From NCBI RefSeq assembly GCF_012844235.1, contig NZ_JABAGR010000010.1, positions 18,635-82,634 of the forward strand: 64,000 bases of DNA, read 5' to 3'. Positions 18,343 through 27,780 of the stretch are shown in pieces. Within the stretch, counting starts at the first letter, position 1, and every line of letters begins with the position of its first letter. Below the pieces are notes generated by a model, which was given only the letters and a program-made list of their open reading frames with translations, did no database searches and was not told the origin of the DNA. This stretch comes from Parafannyhessea umbonata (GTDB taxonomy: Bacteria; Actinomycetota; Coriobacteriia; Coriobacteriales; Atopobiaceae). A program made the translations under genes and the position numbers.

Positions 18343-18367
18343 CACCAAAAGCCAACAGTGTTGCGCG

Positions 18368-18395
18368 CGCGGCGGCCCCCGGGTCGCCGCGTTTT
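18368..18395 (+). terminator. Intrinsic terminator of yebC
   Basis: CGCGGCG (18368-18374) pairs with CGCCGCG (18385-18391), extended inward by CC/GG around a CCCG loop, and is followed at once by TTTT (18392-18395). Classic Rho-independent form. Confidence 0.8.
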
Positions 18396-18445
18396 GTGAA
18401 GGGGGAAGTCCGCGTCGTCGGACGCGCCCCGGCCAGGGAGGCAGC

Positions 18446-19489
18446 TTGAGGAAGCAGGACATGACGCAGGCACAGGCCGAGAAGATCCTCGACCTGCCGG
18501 AGCGCTACACGAAGTCCGACCTGAGGAAGCGCTTCATGAAGCTCGCCCAGCGCTACCACCCGGACAACGCCGCGACGAACGGCATCAGCCCCGAGGTGGC
18601 GCAGCGCAAGATGACGCAGGTGAACAAGGCGTACGGCCTGCTGAAGACCCTCTTCGAGGACGATGCCGCCGCGACGGTCCAGCGCGACCTCGTGGGCGGC
18701 GACCCCGGCCGCTACGGCGTGGGCGTGCACTTTGACCCCATGGGCCAGCACGCGCGCCAGACGGCCGTGGACGACTCGCTGTTTTGGGACGAGCACGGCA
18801 ACCCCAGGAGCGCGGTGGCCGAGAAGGCCGCAAACGACGCGGTCGACGCGGCGCCGGGGACGCATCGCCTGCGCCGTTTCCTACTTGGGCCCGTCTTCCT
18901 GCGGGTGGTCTGCGTGGCTGCGCTCGCCCTTGTGTGGTGGAACGTGTTCCCGTGGGCGGGGGGCCGTGCGGCGGGATTCGACGCGGCGCGCCTCCAGACG
19001 CTTGCGGACTGGGTGCCGCTCCTGTGCGCGGCGGTGTATCCCACGTACTTCCTGGCGTACGAGTCGCTGACCGGGCACGTGTCCGGCGTCGTGCGCGAGG
19101 CCATAAACGGGGCGGTGTCGCTTGCGACGGGCGTGCACGTGGAGGTCCGCAAGAGCGGCACGTACACCTCGGAGCTCACGAGCCTCATCCAGAAGCAGTG
19201 GTACGGCCCGCTCATCCTGCCGCTTGCGGCGTGGGTGGCGTCCCTTGGCCTGGCACAGGGCTCCGGCTGGCCGCGCTACGTCCTTCTCGCGCTGGGCGCG
19301 CTCATGGCGCTCGACGCCCTGCTCTCGACGTTTGGCATGGGCCTTGCGGACAGCGTCGCGCGCCATGTGGGCGACGCCGCGGAGAAGTGGTACGTGCAGG
19401 CGCGCATGGACATGCTGAAGCGCTGCGGCCAGTGGGGGAGCCCCGCCGGCGCGCGTCACTCTGGTGCGGGGAACGTAAGGTGGGAATAG
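18446..19489 (+). CDS. Membrane protein with N-terminal J domain
   Basis: A 347-aa protein with an N-terminal J-domain-like segment (about 1-70) including the HPD tripeptide (H38-P39-D40) in RYHPDN. A linker runs to about 135, followed by several membrane helices (about 140-165, 180-205, 250-295). J domains recruit and stimulate Hsp70 (DnaK); with a membrane anchor it may bring DnaK to membrane or exported clients. The GF and zinc regions of DnaJ are absent. TTG 18446 follows GGGAGG with suitable spacing; ATG 18461 is the alternative. The next gene begins two bases after its stop. Confidence 0.75.
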   Translation: MRKQDMTQAQAEKILDLPERYTKSDLRKRFMKLAQRYHPDNAATNGISPEVAQRKMTQVNKAYGLLKTLFEDDAAATVQRDLVGGDPGRYGVGVHFDPMGQHARQTAVDDSLFWDEHGNPRSAVAEKAANDAVDAAPGTHRLRRFLLGPVFLRVVCVAALALVWWNVFPWAGGRAAGFDAARLQTLADWVPLLCAAVYPTYFLAYESLTGHVSGVVREAINGAVSLATGVHVEVRKSGTYTSELTSLIQKQWYGPLILPLAAWVASLGLAQGSGWPRYVLLALGALMALDALLSTFGMGLADSVARHVGDAAEKWYVQARMDMLKRCGQWGSPAGARHSGAGNVRWE

Positions 19490-19491
19490 AA

Positions 19492-20892
19492 ATGGAAAGG
19501 CCATTGGCAAGCAAATCGTTAGGCCGTACCCACCTTGCTCTTGCGGGAAAGACGGTGACGCGCCTTGCCTGCGCTTATCTGGTCTGCGTGACGCTGTTCA
19601 GCCTGCTGGCTGTTGGCGTCGCCTCGATTCCGCGTTCTGCAATCTGCCTCCATGTGCAGCAGTCCATTTCTGAGCTCTCCTTGGAAGGCCAGTACCACAG
19701 GCTATTGCCCGAAGACGATGCCTGGCAGCTCGACAACTACACAACTGCGATCATGCTCAATCAGGCGTACCACTCTGCGGAGAACCCCGTGCTTTCCGCC
19801 GCCTATAACTTTCAATGGCATGGTCCGGGCAATGGCGACGACCAGATATCCGCCTTGGAAAGTGGCATGAAAAGGCCTCGGGGCAGCCTGTCAGCCGACG
19901 GCTGGATAGCCTATGGGCGCTATTGGCACGGGTATCTCTCCGTGTTGAAACCGCTTCTTATCGCATTTGACCTTTCTCAGATACGGGTGGTTTTCCTACT
20001 TGCCTTTGTCGCGCTTTTAGGCTGGTCGACGGTTCTGCTCTCAAGATCGGAGGGCACAGTGACTGCGGTCATTTACCTAAGCGCCTTCTTCGCGGTCCAC
20101 TTCATAGTTGCTGCGTTCTCCCCCTCACTATTTTTCTCTTTTTGTATCGGAATCGCTGCTACGGTTTTTGTGCAGCTGCATCACGACGGTCGCTGGAGTT
20201 TTCTGAATAGCGGCGAAGGAGTCGTCTCCTGGCTCGTGTTCTATTTTGTGATTGGAGGCGTGACCGTATTCTTCGACTTTCTCGACACTCCTATTGTTGC
20301 GTTGGGTCTTCCCTTGGGAATGCAGGTGTTCCTTGCGCGGGATAGAATCGGTCGTGACCAAGTGACGAAATCGATCTTTTTCGTGCTTGCCGCCTCTTTG
20401 TCATGGGCCATTGGATATGGCGGGCTCATGCTTACAAAATGGATTCTCTCATCCTTGGTAACCGGCTTCGACTTCATGCGAGACGGATTCTCAAGTGTCG
20501 TATATAGATCGGGCGGAACGTCTGGTGCTCTCAAGATTGCGCGGACGGCGGCCCTAAGAAAGAACGTGGGACTGCTTGTCCATCGCTGGCAAGTGAAAAT
20601 GCTCGTACCGCCTTTTGTTGTCGCGCTCGTATGGCTGGCCAAGACTGGCCGATGGAGGCGCCTTGGTTCGGCTCACTGGTGGTATCTGATCCCCTTGGCT
20701 CTTGTGGGCGCTCTTCCATTCGGATGGTATTTGGTTGCCGACAACCACTCTTTCGTGCACGCATTTATCACGTACCGTGATCTGGTGGTGTTGCTGGTTG
20801 TTGCTGCACTGTCCATTGGGCCAGTAATCGACCGTGCACGAAGAATGTGTCTGCGGCAGCCGGAAGGTAATGGAGCGTCCGCTAAGCTGTAG
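19492..20892 (+). CDS. Polytopic membrane protein of unknown function, first gene of the glycopolymer locus
   Basis: A 466-aa protein with an N-terminal helix (about 22-42), an extracytoplasmic loop of about 100 residues containing DDAWQLDNYTTAIM, then about eight membrane helices. The layout of one helix, a large outer loop with acidic residues and many helices recalls GT-C glycosyltransferases or polymer-export proteins, but no family is recognised. Base composition drops here relative to the upstream core genes, marking the locus boundary. ATG 19492 follows AAGGTGGGA. It directly precedes rmlA with an 81-base gap. Confidence 0.65.
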   Translation: MERPLASKSLGRTHLALAGKTVTRLACAYLVCVTLFSLLAVGVASIPRSAICLHVQQSISELSLEGQYHRLLPEDDAWQLDNYTTAIMLNQAYHSAENPVLSAAYNFQWHGPGNGDDQISALESGMKRPRGSLSADGWIAYGRYWHGYLSVLKPLLIAFDLSQIRVVFLLAFVALLGWSTVLLSRSEGTVTAVIYLSAFFAVHFIVAAFSPSLFFSFCIGIAATVFVQLHHDGRWSFLNSGEGVVSWLVFYFVIGGVTVFFDFLDTPIVALGLPLGMQVFLARDRIGRDQVTKSIFFVLAASLSWAIGYGGLMLTKWILSSLVTGFDFMRDGFSSVVYRSGGTSGALKIARTAALRKNVGLLVHRWQVKMLVPPFVVALVWLAKTGRWRRLGSAHWWYLIPLALVGALPFGWYLVADNHSFVHAFITYRDLVVLLVVAALSIGPVIDRARRMCLRQPEGNGASAKL

Positions 20893-20973
20893 CATCGATG
20901 GATTCCCCATTGTTGGTCTATTATCTTTACGTTCATGGCCTTTCTCGAAGTCGACGCTTAGGAGGACCGACAG

Positions 20974-21876
20974 GTGAAGGGAATCATCCTGGCGGGTGGC
21001 AGCGGAACGAGGCTGTACCCCCTTACTACCGTTACGAGCAAGCAACTCCTACCGGTGTATGACAAACCGATGATCTACTATCCGCTTTCGACTCTTATGC
21101 TGTCTGGCATCAGGGACATTCTGATCATCAGCACTCCTCAGGACCTCCCCAACTTTAAGCGCTTGCTTGGTGACGGATCAGATTTTGGTGTGTCGCTCTC
21201 GTACGAGAAGCAGCCTGTTCCCAATGGGTTGGCGCAGGCGTTCGTCATCGGGCGCGACTTCGTAGGGTCAGATGCCTGTGCGCTCATTCTTGGTGACAAC
21301 ATCTTCTATGGCAACGGGCTATCGCGCCACCTGCGTAAGGCTGTCGCTGCGGCGAAGAGTGGAAAAGCTACGGTGTTCGGCTATCGCGTCGATGATCCTG
21401 AGCGCTTTGGTGTCGTAGAGTTCGACAAGGACTACAACGCCGTGTCGATTGAGGAGAAGCCTATACATCCAAAGAGCAACTACGCGGTTACGGGGCTGTA
21501 TTTTTATGATTCTCGTGTTTGCGACTTTGCATTGCGGGTGACTCCCTCCTCTAGAGGCGAGTATGAGATCACGGACCTGAACAAGATGTACCTGGAGGCC
21601 GGTGACCTCAACGTGGTGACTCTCGGGCGTGGGTATGCCTGGCTCGATACCGGCACCATGGAATCGCTTGCCGAGGCCTCCCAGTTTGTGAGGACGGTTG
21701 AGCAGGCTCAGGACCTGCCCGTTTCCGTACCCGAGGAGATAGCTTACGAAAACGGTTGGATTCCACGCGAGCGTCTGCTCGCATGCGCGGAGCGCTATGG
21801 TAAGAGCGACTATGGCAAGCACCTCAAGATGGTTGCGCAGGGTGGCATCGCTCCGAGCGGAAGGTACGAGGAGTAG
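20974..21876 (+). CDS. rmlA: Glucose-1-phosphate thymidylyltransferase RmlA
   Basis: A 300-aa enzyme making dTDP-glucose from dTTP and glucose-1-phosphate, the first step to dTDP-rhamnose. The nucleotide-binding N-terminus [35 protein letters not shown] and GDNIFYG are all present. GTG start 20974 is set by GGAGG (20961-20965). Length is typical. rmlD follows with a two-base gap, so the genes are co-transcribed. Confidence 0.97.
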   Translation: MKGIILAGGSGTRLYPLTTVTSKQLLPVYDKPMIYYPLSTLMLSGIRDILIISTPQDLPNFKRLLGDGSDFGVSLSYEKQPVPNGLAQAFVIGRDFVGSDACALILGDNIFYGNGLSRHLRKAVAAAKSGKATVFGYRVDDPERFGVVEFDKDYNAVSIEEKPIHPKSNYAVTGLYFYDSRVCDFALRVTPSSRGEYEITDLNKMYLEAGDLNVVTLGRGYAWLDTGTMESLAEASQFVRTVEQAQDLPVSVPEEIAYENGWIPRERLLACAERYGKSDYGKHLKMVAQGGIAPSGRYEE

Positions 21877-21878
21877 AC

Positions 21879-22796
21879 ATGCACGTTTTAATAACGGGCG
21901 CGCATGGGCAACTGGGTAGCGAAATTCAGCGCTGCGTGGAACGTGGACGCTCGGAGATCGGGCCAATCTCCGATGCGTGGAAAGTGGCGCTCATCGATTA
22001 CGCTGGCTCTGCGGATCTCGACGTCTCGAGCATCCGCTCCGTCGATTCTTGGTTCGAGAGCCATGATCCCTATGACGTCGTCATCAACTGTGCGGCGATG
22101 ACGAACGTCGACGGATGCGAGAAGGACTTTTCCCGCGCCTTCGCAACGAACGCCTTGGGCCCGATGAACCTTGCGATCGCGACTGAGCGACAGGGCGCGA
22201 AGCTCGTTCACGTCTCGACGGACTATGTGTTCTCGGGGGAGGAATCCGGTGCGCGTCTTGAGTCGGACGTGCCTTGTCCAATCTCTGCCTATGGACGCTC
22301 TAAGCTCGCAGGGGAGGGCCTGGCAACCTCCCGTAATCCCAGGACGTTTGTGGTCCGAACGGCATGGCTCTATGGTCTCGAAGGCAAGAATTTCGTAAAG
22401 ACGATGCTTCGCTTGGCGCAGGCGCACTCTAGGGTTACGGTAGTGGACGACCAGGTGGGAAACCCCACTTCGGCAAGCGATTTGGCCCACGAGCTCCTTG
22501 CGCTATCGCTGACGGACGCCTTTGGCACCTTTCACGCCACGTGTGAGGGGACTTGCTCATGGGCGGACTTTGCACAGGCGATATTCGAAGAGTTCGGGAT
22601 CGAATGTACTGTCGAGCGCTGCAGCTCGGCCGAGTACTTGGCTGCACATCCCGAAAGCGCTGAGCGCCCGCGATTCTCTGCCCTTGATAGCAGTAGCCTG
22701 TATGCCGTAGTGCCCGAACGGATGAGAACTTGGCGTACAGCGCTTTTCTCGTACCGCGATAGCTATAAGTCTCACTTTGGAGGAAACCATGCGTAA
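21879..22796 (+). CDS. rmlD: dTDP-4-dehydrorhamnose reductase RmlD
   Basis: A 305-aa short-chain-dehydrogenase-type reductase for the last step to dTDP-L-rhamnose. It has the GAHGQLG nucleotide loop near the N-terminus, DYVFSG and the catalytic YGRSK (Tyr-x-x-x-Lys). It is separate from RmlC, unlike the fused forms in some taxa. Its stop overlaps the start of the next glycosyltransferase. Confidence 0.95.
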   Translation: MHVLITGAHGQLGSEIQRCVERGRSEIGPISDAWKVALIDYAGSADLDVSSIRSVDSWFESHDPYDVVINCAAMTNVDGCEKDFSRAFATNALGPMNLAIATERQGAKLVHVSTDYVFSGEESGARLESDVPCPISAYGRSKLAGEGLATSRNPRTFVVRTAWLYGLEGKNFVKTMLRLAQAHSRVTVVDDQVGNPTSASDLAHELLALSLTDAFGTFHATCEGTCSWADFAQAIFEEFGIECTVERCSSAEYLAAHPESAERPRFSALDSSSLYAVVPERMRTWRTALFSYRDSYKSHFGGNHA

Positions 22797-23946
22797 GGAT
22801 GCAGAGTCGCTCGTATCCGTAATCGTTCCCATATACAACACCGAGAAGTTCCTGCCGCAGTGCTTGGACAGTATTTGCGGCCAGACATACAAGAACTTGG
22901 AAATCATACTGATTGACGACGGGTGTACCGACGGGTCTCCGCAGATCATCGATAGCTATGCGGCCATAGACTCCCGAATTAAGCCGATTCACAAGAAGAA
23001 CGGCGGATACGGTGCTGGGTGCAATCGCGGAATCGAAGAAGCTACCGGACGTTGGATCTCAATAATCGAGCCGGACGACTACATCGACTCGACCATGTAT
23101 GAGGAGCTGCTCAAGTTCGCGGCTTCCTTTGACGAGGAGATAGACATCGTTAAGGCCGCATGGACCGACCTAAGGGATTGGGATGACCCTGATACCATGA
23201 GGTCGTTTCCGGCAGCTATAACGAAGAGAATTCCTACCTCGAAGCGTCCATTTACCCTTGAGGAAGACCCAAGGCTCATTTCGACGCATCCCTCTATCTG
23301 GTCTGCGATATATCGTCGCGGATTCCTGAACGAGAAGGGCATACGTTTTATCGAGTATCTCGGGGCTGGCTGGGCAGACAACCCATTCCTTATAGAGACG
23401 ATGTGCCAGGCGGACGCGATTCTGTATCTCAACAAGTGCTTCTATAACTACCGCACCGACCTCCCGGGAAGCACGTACGACCATAAGGCGGATGATGCGA
23501 TCACCCGACCGTTCGACCGGTGGCACACGATGCTTGACATTATCGAGCGTCTTGGAGTGAAGGATGAAGGCATTCTCGCAGCCCACTACGTGCGTGGCTT
23601 TGACTATGCACGTGGCGCGATTATCGACGATGGCGAGGATAACCCTCTTGTAAAAGAGAACGTCAAGAAGATGTTCTTGCGTATGAAGCCCGAAATCGTT
23701 GACAAGATGTGCGAGCTTCCGACGAACAGGCGGAAGTATTACTACGATGTCACGGGTCGGCAGATGCCTCAAAATTCGCGACTGGCAAGGGCTGCCTATC
23801 TGGCGGGTCAAGTGGATTACGAGTTTAAGAGCTTTGGTCCGCTAGGGGTCATGGGCATGTCTTACGCCCATGTTATGAGCGCCATGCACATAATGATGCA
23901 CGGCGACTTCCAACGCGATAAGCACGTAGGCAAGGCCAACAGGTAA
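22789..23946 (+). CDS. GT2 family glycosyltransferase
   Basis: A 385-aa cytoplasmic GT-A fold transferase. The N-terminal domain shows VSVIVPIYNTEKFLPQCLDS, IDDGCTDGS and EPDDYID (the DxD-like metal site, about residue 90). The C-terminal half (about 220-385) is a helical extension. Donor and acceptor are unknown; a sugar of the rhamnose-containing polymer is likely from context. ATG 22789 with GGAGG just upstream overlaps rmlD by eight bases; an earlier TTG at 22777 is possible. Confidence 0.88.
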   Translation: MRKDAESLVSVIVPIYNTEKFLPQCLDSICGQTYKNLEIILIDDGCTDGSPQIIDSYAAIDSRIKPIHKKNGGYGAGCNRGIEEATGRWISIIEPDDYIDSTMYEELLKFAASFDEEIDIVKAAWTDLRDWDDPDTMRSFPAAITKRIPTSKRPFTLEEDPRLISTHPSIWSAIYRRGFLNEKGIRFIEYLGAGWADNPFLIETMCQADAILYLNKCFYNYRTDLPGSTYDHKADDAITRPFDRWHTMLDIIERLGVKDEGILAAHYVRGFDYARGAIIDDGEDNPLVKENVKKMFLRMKPEIVDKMCELPTNRRKYYYDVTGRQMPQNSRLARAAYLAGQVDYEFKSFGPLGVMGMSYAHVMSAMHIMMHGDFQRDKHVGKANR

Positions 23947-23965
23947 TAGAGCGAGAGGATTATCC

Positions 23966-24385
23966 TTGAGACAGCTTCTGGCCCAGTTTATGAAGTTTGG
24001 TGTGGTTGGGGTCATCGCCTTCGTTATTGACTTCGGCCTCATGGTTCTTTTACATGAGACGATTGGAATGGACCCGGTCTTAGCGGCAGCGATATCGTTT
24101 AGCGTTAGTACCGTCTTTAACTACCTTGCGAGCATGCGCTTTGTGTTTACCCACCGCGAGGACCTTAGCAAGACGCGCGAATTCACGATTTTCGTAATCC
24201 TGAGCGTAATAGGCCTAGCCATCAACGAGGTTTGTATGGTGGCCGGACAGGTTGCGTTCGAGGGCGTTGGGGTCGACTATGCACATGGGCCCTACTATAT
24301 GTTTGTAAAGGTCGTCGCAACCGCGGTGGTGATGTTTTGGAACTTCTTCAGTAGGAAGAAGTGGCTGGATGCCGGCGACAGATAG
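23966..24385 (+). CDS. GtrA/GtcA-family small membrane protein
   Basis: A 139-aa protein with four membrane helices and the family look QFMKFGVVGVIAFVIDFGL at the N-terminus, NYLASMRFVF in the middle and WNFFSRKKW at the end. GtrA/GtcA proteins are thought to flip polyprenyl-phosphate-linked monosaccharides for side-branch addition outside the cell. TTG start 23966 with GAGAGGAT upstream. Partner synthase candidates in this window are the GT2 proteins at 26091 and 53294, and YfhO at 44036 could be the transferase. Confidence 0.88.
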   Translation: MRQLLAQFMKFGVVGVIAFVIDFGLMVLLHETIGMDPVLAAAISFSVSTVFNYLASMRFVFTHREDLSKTREFTIFVILSVIGLAINEVCMVAGQVAFEGVGVDYAHGPYYMFVKVVATAVVMFWNFFSRKKWLDAGDR

Positions 24386-24391
24386 GAAATC

Positions 24392-24991
24392 ATGGGAGAC
24401 GGACGGGAAATGCGAAAGAGCGTCACGTATGGAAACTTCACTTTCATAGAGAGTGACATCAAGGATGTCGTCATCGTCGACTGCAAGGTGTATGGAGACG
24501 ATCGCGGTGGCTTCATGGAGACGTACAAGCGCTCCGACTTTGTAAAGGGTGGCATCACTGCAGATTTCGTGCAGGACAATCAGTCGATGAGCAAGCGTGG
24601 CGTTCTCCGCGGCCTTCATTTTCAAATCGCACACCCGCAGGCGAAGCTCGTACGCGTTGTCGAGGGCAGCGTCTACGACGTCTGCGTTGACCTTCGAGCG
24701 GGCAGTCCGACTTTCGGGAAGTGGGAAGGGGTCGAACTCTCTGGAGAGAACCATCGCCAGCTCTTCATTCCCAGAGGATTCGCGCACGGCTTCTACGTCA
24801 TGAGCGAGACGGCTGTGTTCTGCTATAAGTGCGATGACGTGTACCACCCCAACGACGAGGGCGGCATTACCTGGAACGATAAGGACCTTGCGGTGGCGTG
24901 GCCGCTGGGAGTGGGTACAGAGCCAATCCTTTCTCAGAAGGACCAGATGCACCCAACGTTCGCAGAGTGGAAGAAGTCCATCAACATCTAG
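24392..24991 (+). CDS. rmlC: dTDP-4-dehydrorhamnose 3,5-epimerase RmlC
   Basis: A 199-aa cupin-fold epimerase. Recognisable are DDRGGFMETYKRSDF, QDNQSMSKRGVLRGLHFQ (catalytic His in RGLHFQ), the KLVRVVEGSVYDVCVDLR sheet and IPRGFAHGF. ATG 24392 follows TAGGAAATC; a second in-frame ATG at 24410 would drop only six residues. It lies between gtrA and rmlB, spaced 6 and 19 bases. Confidence 0.95.
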   Translation: MGDGREMRKSVTYGNFTFIESDIKDVVIVDCKVYGDDRGGFMETYKRSDFVKGGITADFVQDNQSMSKRGVLRGLHFQIAHPQAKLVRVVEGSVYDVCVDLRAGSPTFGKWEGVELSGENHRQLFIPRGFAHGFYVMSETAVFCYKCDDVYHPNDEGGITWNDKDLAVAWPLGVGTEPILSQKDQMHPTFAEWKKSINI

Positions 24992-25010
24992 GAAACGGTA
25001 GGTTTGCCAC

Positions 25011-26084
25011 ATGGCCAAGACGTATCTTGTCACAGGAGGCGCTGGATTCATCGGCTCCAACTTCGTGCTCTACATGCTTCGTAAGTACGACGACATCAAG
25101 ATCGTGAACGTCGATCTTCTCACCTATGCGGGCAACCTCGAGAACCTCGCCTCCATCGAGGGCGACGAGAGGCATGTGTTCGTGCAGGCAGACATCAGGG
25201 ATGTGCAGGCGGTTTCCGCTCTGTTCGAGAAGTACGATATCGACTACGTGGTGAACTTCGCCGCGGAAAGCCATGTCGACCGCTCTATCGTGGACCCTGG
25301 TGCCTTCGCCTCGACCAACGTGATGGGCACCGTCAACATGCTCAACTGTACCAGGGCTGCTTGGGAGCGCGAGGATGGGTCGTACCCCGAGGGAAAGAAG
25401 TACCTCCAGGTCTCGACCGATGAGGTGTATGGGTCGCTCTCCATCGACGAGCCCGACACCTTCTTCCGCGAGGACACACCCATCAGCCCACACTCGCCGT
25501 ACTCCGCCTCCAAGGCGAGTGCCGACCTCTTTGTGAAGGCTTATGGCGACACGTACGGCATGCCGGTCAACATCACCCGTTGCTCGAACAACTACGGGCC
25601 GTTCCAGTTCCCCGAGAAGCTCATTCCGCTCATGATCAACAACGCTGAGGCCCACAGGGAGCTTCCCGTATACGGCGATGGCCTCAACGTGCGTGACTGG
25701 CTGTATGTCGAGGACCACTGCAAGGCGATAGACCTCGTGCTCTCCAAGGGGCGCCTAGGCGAGGTGTACAACGTGGGCGGTCACAACGAGAGGCCCAACA
25801 TCTTCATCGTGAAGAAGATTATCGAGGAGACCGCTCGGGCTACGGGCGACAAGGCCATCACAGAGGACCTCATAAAGTACGTGCAGGACCGCAAGGGTCA
25901 CGATCGCCGCTACGGCATCGCGCCGGACAAGATTAAGGCAGAGCTCGGCTGGGAGCCCGAGACACGCTTCGAGGACGGCATCGTGAAGACAATCGACTGG
26001 TATCTCGCCCACAAGGAGTGGATGGAGCACGTGACGAGCGGTGCATACCTTGAGTACTACCGCAAGATGTACGGAGAGAGGTAG
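25011..26084 (+). CDS. rmlB: dTDP-glucose 4,6-dehydratase RmlB
   Basis: A 357-aa extended short-chain dehydrogenase converting dTDP-glucose to dTDP-4-keto-6-deoxyglucose. It shows GGAGFIGSNF (residues 8-17), STDEVYGSL with the catalytic Asp-Glu pair and SPYSASKASADL with the Tyr-x-x-x-Lys pair. Its product is the branch point for both RmlC/RmlD and the WecE-type aminotransferase at 46660. Family-typical length. Confidence 0.97.
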   Translation: MAKTYLVTGGAGFIGSNFVLYMLRKYDDIKIVNVDLLTYAGNLENLASIEGDERHVFVQADIRDVQAVSALFEKYDIDYVVNFAAESHVDRSIVDPGAFASTNVMGTVNMLNCTRAAWEREDGSYPEGKKYLQVSTDEVYGSLSIDEPDTFFREDTPISPHSPYSASKASADLFVKAYGDTYGMPVNITRCSNNYGPFQFPEKLIPLMINNAEAHRELPVYGDGLNVRDWLYVEDHCKAIDLVLSKGRLGEVYNVGGHNERPNIFIVKKIIEETARATGDKAITEDLIKYVQDRKGHDRRYGIAPDKIKAELGWEPETRFEDGIVKTIDWYLAHKEWMEHVTSGAYLEYYRKMYGER

Positions 26085-26090
26085 CGAAGC

Positions 26091-27044
26091 ATGAGCGAGG
26101 CACTGGCCCCGAACAATAGCAAGCGCCTGGTGAGCGTGGTCATACCGTGCTACAGGTCCGAGAAGTCCATCAAGGACGTGGTTGAGCTCACCATTGCCGA
26201 GTTCAACAAGTGGGATGACTATGACTGCGAGTTCGTCCTGGTGAACGACTGTTCTCCAGACAACACGTATGGGGCGATTTGCGAGCTAGCCAAGAGGCAT
26301 GCCAACGTACATGGCGTGAGCCTCATGCGCAACTTCGGCCAGCACAGTGCCATCATGTGCGGTCTGCACTTCGCGAAGGGCGATCTCATCCTCGGAATTG
26401 ACGATGACCTGCAGTGCCATCCGTCGCAGATTCGCAAGGTGCTGGACCGTATGGATGACGGATTCGACGTTGTGTATGGCGTCTACGCGGAGTCCAAGAA
26501 CGGACCAATCAAGAACTTTACCAGCTGGCTCAACAAGGTGACCTCTCGGAAGCTTCTTGGAAGGCCTAAGGACATCCGATCGAGTAACTTCTGGCTCATC
26601 ACGTCTGAGATAAAGGACCAGATGATTCAGTACAAGAATTACAACCCATACGTAGACGCATTGTTCACGCGGTTGACGAACAGAATCGGCAATGTGACGA
26701 TAGAACACCATAAGCGCGAGTACGGGACCTCGAACTACACGCTTTCCAAGCTGGTCAATCTGTGGCTTGCGTCGTTCAATTACACAAACGTCCCGCTCAG
26801 GCTCATCTCCGGCATCGGTGTGTTCACGGCTCTTGTTGGATTCGTGGCGGGCATCGTTACCATCGTCAGGAAGGTCCTCGACCCCACGATCATGGCCGGC
26901 TGGTCCTCCATCGTTTGCATCCTGCTTCTCTTCTTCGGAGTGGTACTTCTCGCCCTCGGGATTATTGGGGAGTACCTAGGCAACATCGTGCTCTCCATCA
27001 ACAGCACGCCCCAGTACGTCATACGCGAGAAGGTGAACCTCTAG
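26091..27044 (+). CDS. GT2 polyprenyl-phosphate sugar synthase with two C-terminal helices
   Basis: A 317-aa protein: GT-A domain with VSVVIPCYRSEKSI, VNDCSPDNT and GIDDDLQCHPSQI (metal-binding acidic triad), then two membrane helices (about 235-260 and 268-295). This is the GtrB/CsbB/ArnC architecture, which makes undecaprenyl-phosphate-linked monosaccharides on the inner face. The next two genes encode small ArnE/ArnF-like transporters, starting at the very next base, so the product is probably flipped by them. Confidence 0.9.
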   Translation: MSEALAPNNSKRLVSVVIPCYRSEKSIKDVVELTIAEFNKWDDYDCEFVLVNDCSPDNTYGAICELAKRHANVHGVSLMRNFGQHSAIMCGLHFAKGDLILGIDDDLQCHPSQIRKVLDRMDDGFDVVYGVYAESKNGPIKNFTSWLNKVTSRKLLGRPKDIRSSNFWLITSEIKDQMIQYKNYNPYVDALFTRLTNRIGNVTIEHHKREYGTSNYTLSKLVNLWLASFNYTNVPLRLISGIGVFTALVGFVAGIVTIVRKVLDPTIMAGWSSIVCILLLFFGVVLLALGIIGEYLGNIVLSINSTPQYVIREKVNL

Positions 27045-27413
27045 GTGGGCGAGAAGCGGTCGCAAACAAAGGTGCTCCTCGCACTTCATCTACTGCTTGC
27101 GCTCTACTCAATAAGTGGCGTCATGAGCAAGCTCGCCGCCCGGCACCAATTCATGAGCCTTCCGTTCGTACTCTGCTATGGAGGCTCGCTCGTCATCCTC
27201 GCCGTATATGCCATCGGCTGGCAGCAAGTCATCAAGAGGATGCCGCTCATAGCGGCATACGCCAACCGGGCCGTGACTCTCATCTGGGGAATCGTATGGG
27301 GCGTCCTTTTCTTTGGCGAGGACGTTACGCCTCTCAAGCTCATAGGCGCTGGCATCGTACTTGCGGGCGTCGTGCTCTTCTCGCTCTCGGGGGAGGAGGC
27401 CGACCATGAGTAG
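27045..27413 (+). CDS. Small EamA/SMR-type membrane protein (ArnE-like)
   Basis: A 122-aa protein with four membrane helices, starting at GTG 27045 directly after the stop of the polyprenyl-sugar synthase. The C-terminal helix GAGIVLAGVVLFSLSG has the EamA-like GxxLIxxGV pattern. Together with the overlapping next gene it has the size and arrangement of the ArnE/ArnF heterodimer that flips undecaprenyl-phosphate-aminoarabinose. The carried sugar here is unknown. Confidence 0.75.
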   Translation: MGEKRSQTKVLLALHLLLALYSISGVMSKLAARHQFMSLPFVLCYGGSLVILAVYAIGWQQVIKRMPLIAAYANRAVTLIWGIVWGVLFFGEDVTPLKLIGAGIVLAGVVLFSLSGEEADHE

Positions 27414-27756
27414 GACGCTCACATATGCGCTGTTCGCCCTTTTTGGCGTGTTCATCTCGGGTATCTCGCAGGTTTTGCTCAAGAAGTCTGCGGGTAGGCA
27501 GTATTCCTCCGCAATCCGTGAGTACCTGAACCCGCTCGTAATCGTCGCCTATGCGATGTTCTTTGGCGCGACGCTCCTCTCCGTGTACGCGTACAAGGGG
27601 ATCCCCCTCTCCATGGGGCCAATCCTCGACGCGACGGGTTACGTCTACGTCACAATCTTCGGCATAACCATCTTCCACGAGAAGCTTAACGCCCGGCGCA
27701 TCCTCGCGCTTGTCCTCATCATCCTGGGTATCGTGGTCTACTCGCTCGGCCTGTAG
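27406..27756 (+). CDS. Small EamA/SMR-type membrane protein (ArnF-like)
   Basis: A 116-aa four-helix protein that overlaps the preceding gene by eight bases (ATG 27406 follows GGGGGAGGAG). It has SGISQVLLKKSAG near the N-terminus, a phrase typical of the SMR/EamA half-transporters, and the closing ILGIVVYSLG helix. It likely forms a heterodimer with the 27045 product. Confidence 0.78.
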   Translation: MSRTLTYALFALFGVFISGISQVLLKKSAGRQYSSAIREYLNPLVIVAYAMFFGATLLSVYAYKGIPLSMGPILDATGYVYVTIFGITIFHEKLNARRILALVLIILGIVVYSLGL

Positions 27757-27780
27757 CGCCGGGCCTGGCAGGAGGATCTA

